From contig LKUH01000203.1 in the NCBI GenBank assembly GCA_001412425.1, forward strand, positions 1-23,890: 23,890 nt of DNA, written 5' to 3'. The notes under the pieces are model-generated. The model was not told where the DNA came from, made no database searches, and worked only from the letters and a program-made list of their open reading frames with translations. The translations under genes and the position numbers were made by a program. This document shows positions 16,212 to 22,892 of the stretch, one piece after another; position 1 is the stretch's first letter; each line of letters opens with the position of its first letter. This DNA comes from Candidatus Cloacimonas sp. SDB. GTDB lineage: Bacteria; Cloacimonadota; Cloacimonadia; Cloacimonadales; TCS61.

Positions 16212-18290
16212 TTACTTCAAAAGCAACATTCGTTTTACAGAATTTTGATTGCCGACTTCAAGTTTATATAAATATATACCGGAAGTTACTTGATTACCAT
16301 TTTGATTATAACCTGACCAAATAATTGAGTGGTCACCTTTTGGCAGATGTTCATCGATTAAAGTCTTTATACTTTGACCTTTGATATTGAAAATTGTAAG
16401 ATTGACTTTCGAATTATTTTTAATAGAGAACTCTATAGTTGTTTCTGGATTAAACGGATTAGGATAGTTTAATAAGTTTGAAATTTGAAATGAGGAATTA
16501 GTAATTAACTCATCTTTTATACTAACTTGAGGTAAAGTACAAGTCATATTAAAATTTATCTGCGTAATTTGCTCATCTTCCACTGTCACGCTATAAACAA
16601 TATTATCCTCATAAAAAACTCGTTCAGCATAAATATCATAAGTTCCACTCGGTAATTGAATTTCAAAATATCCGGAACTATCCGCAAAAGTAAAATTTCC
16701 CGGCTCGTTATCAATTTTCAGAAGCACATAATCTACAGGTTCTCCGCTGGTAGTTTCTGTAATATTTCCGGTAATTTTACCAAGCTCCGGTGCTCCGTAT
16801 TCGTAAGGACCAATGTCTATTATATCAGAACCATCACCATCTCCGTCCCAAACTCGCTTTGAATATTCTATATCAAATGGATAATAGTATCCCAACGTAT
16901 CAAAACCGGCATCGATAGCAATACTACCGGGTGCCAGATGAAAATCTCCATTCTGGATATCCTCAAAAATTGATTGGGCTTGCAGGGAATCTACTATTAT
17001 ATTTCCTCCTCCATCAATAAGAGGTGGATCTAACGGGAAATCAATTATGCAGTTTCGGAAAATTGGTATACCATTTATTGGATACTGGGACAATTCTTCA
17101 TTTAGTATAATTATGCTATTTTCATAAGTGTTCGTTGCACTCCAAATTGCATATCCATTATTTATTGAAATATTATTTGAACAATATGGATTATATCCAG
17201 CTTCTATGCCATAATCACTACTATTGTATGCAACATTATTAAAAACTTCAAGATCACCAGCTACCCACATTCTACTTGCATCCATAATGTTATTGTTTAC
17301 TACCCCTGATGCGAATGTTGAGAAAATACCACATCCTTCAAAATAATTATCACTTATCTCCACGTAAGCATAATCAATATCTACTCCTTCATCACCACCG
17401 ATGAAACGGTTGTTCTTGATGTAAAGAGAGTCACTTTCACCATTTGCTGTAATTCCTACTTCACAATTAATAAATTCGTTTTTGTAGAAATGACCAATGC
17501 CTTTAGACTGATAACAATTTGTTACAAGATTATTAAAAAACGATATGTATGTAGAACTTATACAAGCATATGTCTCGATACCCATAAAAATATTATTACA
17601 AATCAGTGTTCTTTGTGAAGGATCATCATAACAACCTGAGATAATAAATTTCTTACCGTAATTATAACTTGGATAAAAAGGATTCACGAATTCGTTAATT
17701 ACAAATCTATTATCAGATATCTCTAACTCTTGGGAATAAGATACAGAATGTATGCTAACAGCATTGTTTATAAAAGTACACTTTTTTACAATACCAATAC
17801 CATTTTCAAAACATAAACCTTTTGTGGGCACACTTACTGCAACCCAAATACCAGCAGCATTTTGAACTAAACAATGCTTGAAAATTGACATATCAGCATT
17901 ATCTGTCATATAAATACTTCCCCAATTGTAATTAACATCATCTTGAATTCTATCAAATATAATACTGTCCTGTTCTGTACCTTCAGCTATTATTCTTCCA
18001 TCTACCCATATCATTTTTGCAACTGAATCTCCATTATAAAGCCAGAAGTTCTCATTGTTATCATTATAATTTGTAAGAGGTGCTGCACAAATTTTTACTA
18101 TTGTTCCCGGTTCTATTGTGAGAGTTATTCCTGCATCAACATACAGATTTTCAGTTACTAAGTATGGGTTGTTTTCTGGATTCCAAATTGTGTTTTCGGT
18201 TAAGTGACCGCCGACCTCAATGCAATTTAATAGTGAATATTGAATAAATAATATTGAAAAAAGAAAAAAGAGAAGAATTTGGTTTTTCAT
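16212..18290 (-). CDS. Secreted right-handed beta-helix protein with T9SS type A sorting domain
   Basis: 692 residues. A hydrophobic signal peptide covers about 1-22. The mature part begins with the phrase VDAGITLTIEPGTIVKI seen at the start of many bacterial beta-helix surface proteins, followed by many short beta-helix turns rich in Asn (for example LEISDNRF, SLYIKNNRFIGG, YVEISDNYFEG) to about 420. LAPGSIAIDAGFD near 450 is a common closing motif of such helices. A carboxypeptidase-regulatory-like beta-sandwich (ITGNITETTSGEPVDYVLLK onward) comes next, and the last ~85 residues are a T9SS sorting domain with NYPNPFNPETTIEFS and the terminal RMLLLK. Binding or cleavage of a polysaccharide is possible, but no catalytic residues can be assigned. 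The ribosome binding site lies in the flank of the inverted repeat at 18295-18338; the gene starts 63 bases after the preceding T9SS gene. Confidence 0.88.
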   Translation of the reverse strand: MKNQILLFFLFSILFIQYSLLNCIEVGGHLTENTIWNPENNPYLVTENLYVDAGITLTIEPGTIVKICAAPLTNYNDNNENFWLYNGDSVAKMIWVDGRIIAEGTEQDSIIFDRIQDDVNYNWGSIYMTDNADMSIFKHCLVQNAAGIWVAVSVPTKGLCFENGIGIVKKCTFINNAVSIHSVSYSQELEISDNRFVINEFVNPFYPSYNYGKKFIISGCYDDPSQRTLICNNIFMGIETYACISSTYISFFNNLVTNCYQSKGIGHFYKNEFINCEVGITANGESDSLYIKNNRFIGGDEGVDIDYAYVEISDNYFEGCGIFSTFASGVVNNNIMDASRMWVAGDLEVFNNVAYNSSDYGIEAGYNPYCSNNISINNGYAIWSATNTYENSIIILNEELSQYPINGIPIFRNCIIDFPLDPPLIDGGGNIIVDSLQAQSIFEDIQNGDFHLAPGSIAIDAGFDTLGYYYPFDIEYSKRVWDGDGDGSDIIDIGPYEYGAPELGKITGNITETTSGEPVDYVLLKIDNEPGNFTFADSSGYFEIQLPSGTYDIYAERVFYEDNIVYSVTVEDEQITQINFNMTCTLPQVSIKDELITNSSFQISNLLNYPNPFNPETTIEFSIKNNSKVNLTIFNIKGQSIKTLIDEHLPKGDHSIIWSGYNQNGNQVTSGIYLYKLEVGNQNSVKRMLLLK

Positions 18291-18294
18291 AATT

Positions 18295-18338
18295 ACCTCA
18301 CCTTAAATCCCTCTCCGAATGAAAAGGAGAGGGATTCG
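18295..18338. repeat. Perfect 11-bp inverted repeat (REP-like hairpin) with a conserved-looking flank
   Basis: AATCCCTCTCC (18306-18316) and GGAGAGGGATT (18326-18336) form a perfect 11-bp stem with a 9-base loop. On the minus strand the second arm runs on into TTAAGGTGAGGT (18295-18304 region), whose GAGG is also the ribosome binding site of the downstream beta-helix gene, 5 bases before its ATG. No T tract follows, so it is unlikely to terminate transcription. The pattern GGAGAGGG followed by GGTGAGG resembles short palindromic repeats I recall from intergenic regions of several phyla; copy number cannot be seen here because the window holds one copy. Confidence 0.6.
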
Positions 18339-18353
18339 AAGGTTTGTAAAATG

Positions 18354-21300
18354 CTATTTGAGCAATAACATTTTGTGTGTTACTGTATCTTTACCGGATG
18401 TAAGTTTATAGAAATACAGACCGGATGCAACGGATTTGTTGCTATTGTCTGTACCTTTCCAGTAAATCGAATGTGTTCCGTTATCGAGGTGTTCATTTAA
18501 CAGTGTCCTAACTTTTTGACCTTTGATGTTGAAAACCTCCACTGAAACCATAGATGCTTGCGCAAGATCAAAACGGATGGTTGTGCTCGGGTTGAACGGA
18601 TTAGGATGATTGGAATGCATTACTATATTACCAGAAATAGGAGTGGTATTTTGGTTTTGCTCTTCCGGATAGAATGTATATTGGATTTCCATTTCTCTTA
18701 CTCTTGCTTGATATTCATCTAATGTTGCAGTCTTTACAGTGCAATTTTCGGGTAGTGCTCTATCACCGGATTCAGATAATTTAAGATAACAATATCCTTC
18801 ATCAATCATAGCGGAGATAACTTCATCTGGAAGTTCAGAATTGATGATGATATCTTCCAGTTCTGTAATTGCCGAAACATAATCTTTTTCCTTCATTAGA
18901 GTTTTGGCAGATACTTTTTTGATTGTATCATAAATATAAGTATCCTCATCAACATTTAAAGCAAGCAGATAATCTCGAAGTCCTGCAAAATTTTCGGTTG
19001 AAAGGCTCTCGATATGATAAAGATAGTAAACAGCAGTAACCGCTTCCTTAGAATATAAGTATTCATCAAGAAGTTGATACAATATTTGCTTAGCGGAATC
19101 GTAATCTTCATTAGCAAAGTCAATTGAAGCAGCATCAAGTAATTCCTTTGAATCTGTTATGCCACCTGAGAATGTCCAAGCTGCTGAATTAGTCGGGAAT
19201 AAATGATCAAAAGAAGTAATATTTGTGCCACTAATATCAACTGCATTTATACCATCCCAGCGTAGATTCATTAGAAGATAATAATCAGAGCCAGAACCGT
19301 AATTATTATCTGCTATAGTAATATTCGCAGCAGAATAATCCATTTCGAATGTAGTTTGCCATCCTGCATATTCTGCGAAGCCATTGTTTCTGATCAATAT
19401 ATTCGTGAATTCATAGTCTTCAAACAAAGTACCATCGTAGCATAACATACCAAAAGCAGTATTTTCTTCAATATCATTTCCATTAAATAAATCAAATGTA
19501 ACACCATTTGGTTTTATTCCATCACCATTGTTGAAGCTGACGATAGAGTTGTTTATTCTGGACGGTGTTCTTGAAGATTCATACAGATAAATCCCGGTGT
19601 TGTTATCAGTAACTTCCACATAGTCTATATCAACAGGAGATTCATAGGCACATATAGGACCTTGATTGTCTTTATATTCAGAGTATTCCCCTGATGTACC
19701 GTGATAGGTAAGTTTATGTCCATCTCGCACGATAAGTTGTCCACAATCGTGGAAATTTGTAGAATAGAGATATAGATCGCCATTTCCGTTGTCATTTGCT
19801 TCCATAGTCAGCTTATAAATACCACTTATGTCACAGTTTACAAACCAGTATTCTTCATCTGTAGAAGGATTCTTGATTTGAATTCCGTCCCAAATATTTC
19901 CCGAATATGATGCGATTGTGATTTCAGCACCTGGATTCTGAATATCATTTGGAGTAGTAACCCTACCTCCGTTTGAACATATAATGCGGTCACCGGGGAT
20001 TGGTTTTTCTCCACCAACAGGATGTCCGGGAGGAGTAGCTTCGTAGGTTGTAGGTATTGAACCTGTGAGTGTGCTACCCCAGTCGAGAAAGAGTTCACCA
20101 CCTGCATTTACATTTACTGTTGTTGAGTGATATAGGTTAAGGCTGGCGTTTTCACTTAATAAAACTTGAGCGTTTATATTTATGTTATGATGACCTACAA
20201 CAGCAACGTGAGTATTCGATGTTATCTCTACATCAGAATCAATATAAACATCACCTACAACAATTGCATTCGGATAACCATTTGCTGTATAATTAGGAAT
20301 AATGTCTTCTGTAACAGAACCATTCAAAAAGACAATATCAGGAAAAGTATTAAATGGTTTTAGAAAATCATAAATTCTGGTCGGATTTAATGGAATTGAA
20401 ACATTATAATTATCATTTTTGGGTTGCCCGTATGGTGTAAAAACAGCTAACTCATATTGTTGGATCTCAATGTCATAGCTATTATGATTTAACGTTGTTA
20501 TCCCAGTAAAAGAACCAGATTCAAAAAAACCAAGACAATGATTCGTGTCAGTTAATGGTGTATTTCTAAAAGCATAAATAGATTCACCATCTGATAGAAG
20601 AAAATTTGCTTCTCTATCTTCATTATAAATTGATTGTCTGACATTATAAAATTCGTCATCGTCATATTCAAATTCAATTTCGTTTAATGCTTTATAAATG
20701 CCTTCGACAACATTCCCATATTCAACAACATAGGTCATCAAATAATGAAAATAAAGTTCACTATCTATATTGCCGTCGCTATTGAATGGATGTAAGGTTA
20801 GCCAAGGTGTTCCATTTATTTGCAAACTGTTTAAGTAGGTAGAAATATAACTTTTAAATGTAGGATCAATTGTTCCATTATGCATAAATACATAATAATC
20901 TTCATCTCCAACTCCATTTCCATCGAGATCAAAATAGAATGGATGACTTCCCGATCCGGTGTTGCTTCCTGTTTGCCGAGCGTGGCCAAAGACGATACTT
21001 GCTTCAGTATCATTATCCATAATCCAATCTTCAGCATCGTTCAATGGACCATTGTATAATGGATAATTGTTATTATATGTGTTACCGCGATAATAATAAC
21101 TATCAAATCCTGTTAAATACAAAGAGTTTGTATTTGGATTAAAACTACCATCTTCCGGGTAATAAACTAATCCGTATCCATCAGGATTTGGTTTTGAACC
21201 AGAATTTGTCGAACGAGTTCTTAACCAATTGAAATAGTCATAAGGATCATTATAAGAGCCAGTATTGGAACCTTTCCAAGAAATGTAATGGTCTTTTTGA

Positions 21301-21401
21301 GAAATCATTGCGAACATGTCGCATTCCGCCAACAAAGCAACAAAACTCATAATGAAAACTATCATTATGATTGTAACTAACGTAATGTTTTTTGAAAACA
21401 T
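18354..21401 (-). CDS. Secreted T9SS protein: class II glutamine amidotransferase-like (Ntn hydrolase) domain + beta-helix + helical repeats + sorting domain
   Basis: 1015 residues. A signal peptide covers 1-25. Residues 27 to ~325 match the class II glutamine amidotransferase fold (YafJ/GATase_4 type) motif by motif: CDMFAMISQ with candidate nucleophile Cys27; PDGYGLVYY at 73-81; FGHARQTG with Arg142, then SHPF; VFMHNGTID with the oxyanion-hole pair Asn175-Gly176; NIDSELYFHYLM with Asp213; and ANFLLSDGESIYAFRNT at 265-281. The Cys, Arg, Asn-Gly and Asp set binds and cleaves glutamine in GlmS and PurF. Residues ~375-740 look like a beta-helix (NNTGIYLYESS, SFNNGDGIKPNG). Residues ~750-880 are helical, TPR-like. 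The last ~85 residues are the T9SS domain (SNHPNPFNPSTTIRFD to KMLLLK). The substrate is unknown; no synthase domain is present, so hydrolysis of an amide outside the cell is inferred. AAGGAG lies 5 bases before the ATG. Confidence 0.85.
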   Translation of the reverse strand: MFSKNITLVTIIMIVFIMSFVALLAECDMFAMISQKDHYISWKGSNTGSYNDPYDYFNWLRTRSTNSGSKPNPDGYGLVYYPEDGSFNPNTNSLYLTGFDSYYYRGNTYNNNYPLYNGPLNDAEDWIMDNDTEASIVFGHARQTGSNTGSGSHPFYFDLDGNGVGDEDYYVFMHNGTIDPTFKSYISTYLNSLQINGTPWLTLHPFNSDGNIDSELYFHYLMTYVVEYGNVVEGIYKALNEIEFEYDDDEFYNVRQSIYNEDREANFLLSDGESIYAFRNTPLTDTNHCLGFFESGSFTGITTLNHNSYDIEIQQYELAVFTPYGQPKNDNYNVSIPLNPTRIYDFLKPFNTFPDIVFLNGSVTEDIIPNYTANGYPNAIVVGDVYIDSDVEITSNTHVAVVGHHNININAQVLLSENASLNLYHSTTVNVNAGGELFLDWGSTLTGSIPTTYEATPPGHPVGGEKPIPGDRIICSNGGRVTTPNDIQNPGAEITIASYSGNIWDGIQIKNPSTDEEYWFVNCDISGIYKLTMEANDNGNGDLYLYSTNFHDCGQLIVRDGHKLTYHGTSGEYSEYKDNQGPICAYESPVDIDYVEVTDNNTGIYLYESSRTPSRINNSIVSFNNGDGIKPNGVTFDLFNGNDIEENTAFGMLCYDGTLFEDYEFTNILIRNNGFAEYAGWQTTFEMDYSAANITIADNNYGSGSDYYLLMNLRWDGINAVDISGTNITSFDHLFPTNSAAWTFSGGITDSKELLDAASIDFANEDYDSAKQILYQLLDEYLYSKEAVTAVYYLYHIESLSTENFAGLRDYLLALNVDEDTYIYDTIKKVSAKTLMKEKDYVSAITELEDIIINSELPDEVISAMIDEGYCYLKLSESGDRALPENCTVKTATLDEYQARVREMEIQYTFYPEEQNQNTTPISGNIVMHSNHPNPFNPSTTIRFDLAQASMVSVEVFNIKGQKVRTLLNEHLDNGTHSIYWKGTDNSNKSVASGLYFYKLTSGKDTVTHKMLLLK

Positions 21402-21460
21402 AAAAACTCCTTATATTCTTTTTTATCGTCAGAAAAATCCTTGAATTAATGCAAGATATT

Positions 21461-21488
21461 TTTCTAATGATTGCTCATGAAATGTCAA
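21461..21488 (-). promoter_or_regulatory. Likely promoter of the amidotransferase-like T9SS gene
   Basis: Minus strand: TTGACA (21483-21488), a 16-base spacer and TAGAAA (21461-21466, four of six matches). Predicted start near 21454, leader about 53 bases. The geometry equals that of the PorU-like gene promoter. Confidence 0.45.
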
Positions 21489-21490
21489 TT

Positions 21491-21504
21491 TCAGATTAAT
21501 CTGA
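21491..21504. promoter_or_regulatory. 14-base perfect palindrome beside the -35 box, possible operator
   Basis: TCAGATTAATCTGA is a perfect 14-base palindrome that ends 2 bases from the TTGACA of the minus-strand promoter. Position and symmetry suit a dimeric DNA-binding protein; the regulator is unknown. Confidence 0.4.
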
Positions 21505-21829
21505 CAGGATTATTAACATTTTATTAAATATAAATAGCGTTGTTCAAGGTTAATTTTGAAAGTTGAATGCAGGATAAAATTCCCTACCGATATTATTGAT
21601 TATAAATTAATTTTAAAATATCTGGTTACAATGCATTTCTTTTTTGTTTGTTCATTTTATGGTTCACTCATCTTAATCCTCCTTCTATAATTTTTTATGG
21701 TGTATAATTCACAGATATTTTTTTACAAAAGTATCGGGTTCTTGGGAAGATTAAACTTTTTATATTGACTTCAATACTTTAAATCGAGGAAAAGGTTCTA
21801 GTTAAGTTAAAATTTTAATTGGAGGGATC

Positions 21830-22357
21830 GTGAAATATTTCATTATTTTATTTTTGGCACTTCCAGCCATTTTTTTGTGGTCGCAATCTGAACAAATCGT
21901 TTATTATAATTCTGCTCTGGTACTGGAGAATAACATGGAGCTTCAGGAAGCTGATGCAACTTTAGCTAATGAAATTCAGCAATGGGAACAGGAGATCAAA
22001 GATATTGAAGCTGAAATTGAATCATTAACTCAGGAATATGAACAGAGGAAATTAACTCTTCTTCCTTCCGGTCAATTGGAAGCAGAAAATGAAATTGATT
22101 TATTAAGACAAAGAAGAGATAGTAAGATTGAAGAAATTTATGGAGAGAATGGTAAGATCATAACACGAAATAATGAACTGATCCAACCCATCATGGAAAA
22201 GTTAAAATCTGTAATTGAATTAGTTGCAATCGAAAATAACTATTCCATTGTCCTGGATGCTTCTCTTGGAGTTATAGGGTATGGTAAAAGTAAGTTGGAT
22301 ATCACTGAACTTATTATTGAAGAAATGGGAAATATTGTTGAAACAGAAGACAAATAA
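21830..22357 (+). CDS. skp: Skp/OmpH-like periplasmic chaperone, first copy
   Basis: 175 residues. Skp is a trimeric periplasmic chaperone that holds unfolded outer-membrane proteins on their way to the Bam complex. A signal peptide (MKYFIILFLALPAIFLWSQ) precedes the family beginning QIVYYNSALVLE, which matches the usual phrase 'ki-y-vn---vl'. Residues about 40-125 are a charged coiled coil (EIQQWEQEIKDIEAEIE), the tentacle arms, and the C-terminal strand IENNYSIVLDAS returns to the body. The start is GTG with GGAGGG just ahead. It is followed after 19 bases by a second copy and then lpxD, the usual partner gene. The similarity between the copies is only moderate, so the duplication is not recent. 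Confidence 0.88.
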   Translation: MKYFIILFLALPAIFLWSQSEQIVYYNSALVLENNMELQEADATLANEIQQWEQEIKDIEAEIESLTQEYEQRKLTLLPSGQLEAENEIDLLRQRRDSKIEEIYGENGKIITRNNELIQPIMEKLKSVIELVAIENNYSIVLDASLGVIGYGKSKLDITELIIEEMGNIVETEDK

Positions 22358-22376
22358 TCTATTGGAGGAAATTTAC

Positions 22377-22886
22377 ATGAAAAAATTCATGATCTTAGTA
22401 GTGGTAACGTTATTAATAGCTGGTACAGCTCTTTATTCACAAGAACAGAAAATAGCCTATATAAATTCTGACCTTGTTTTGGAGCAAAGCAACGAAGGAC
22501 AGCGCATACAGACAATTATTTCTGCTTTGCAGGAAGAATGGAGTAATCAGCTGCTTCAGAAGGAAAATATATTAAAAGAGAAGTATGATGAATATGATAA
22601 TTTACCTAAAATGGTAGAAGAAAGTGTTAAAAAGAAACTGGAAGAAGAGATCATAGCAGAAGAAAATCTGTATAGACAGCTGCAAAATGAAATTAAGGAA
22701 AAAGCCAACAGCAAACAGGAAGAACTTTTAATGCCCATATTCCAGAAACTGGGTGATGTTACCAAAAAAGTTGCTGAGGAAATGGGTTTTTCAGCCATAT
22801 TTGATCTCAATATGAGTGGATTTGTTTATATTGATTCGACTCTGGATGTAACTGATCAGGTCCTGAAAGAAATGAATAAAAAATAG
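22377..22886 (+). CDS. skp: Skp/OmpH-like periplasmic chaperone, second copy
   Basis: 169 residues. A signal peptide (MKKFMILVVVTLLIAGTALYSQ) is followed by KIAYINSDLVLEQS, closer to the family consensus than the first copy. The middle (about 45-115) is a coiled coil rich in Glu and Lys, and VAEEMGFSAIFDLN near 135-148 is the conserved C-terminal strand. The frame is open upstream, but the ATG at 22377-22379 has GGAGG 8 bases ahead and gives a proper signal peptide. Six bases separate its stop from lpxD. The two copies could form homo- or mixed trimers; that is inference. Confidence 0.92.
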   Translation: MKKFMILVVVTLLIAGTALYSQEQKIAYINSDLVLEQSNEGQRIQTIISALQEEWSNQLLQKENILKEKYDEYDNLPKMVEESVKKKLEEEIIAEENLYRQLQNEIKEKANSKQEELLMPIFQKLGDVTKKVAEEMGFSAIFDLNMSGFVYIDSTLDVTDQVLKEMNKK

Positions 22887-22892
22887 ACTTAG

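Larger units (their letters stand above)
21402..21829. other. 428-base divergent intergenic region
   Basis: Separates the minus-strand T9SS gene from the plus-strand skp-lpxD genes. It is very AT-rich. The left end holds the promoter and palindrome described separately. The right part holds two TATAAT hexamers on the plus strand (near 21695 and 21705) and a TTGACT near 21765, none in a convincing -35/-10 pair, and GGAGGG before the GTG of the first skp-like gene. I see no coding potential, tRNA or strong hairpin in the rest. Confidence 0.6.

Noticed and set aside
18354..21323. C69-type dipeptidase (another secreted Cys-Ntn hydrolase) as the identity of the N-terminal domain
   Set aside because: The region after Cys27 lacks the C69 beginning, whereas the HARQ, HNG and DSE series fits class II amidotransferases.
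21650..21829. Sigma-70 promoter for the skp-lpxD genes
   Set aside because: Two TATAAT hexamers and one TTGACT are present, but no pair has acceptable spacing, so no specific promoter is claimed.
22281..22376. 32-residue N-terminal extension of the second skp-like gene
   Set aside because: It overlaps the first copy and would bury the signal peptide; the ATG at 22377 has GGAGG at good spacing.
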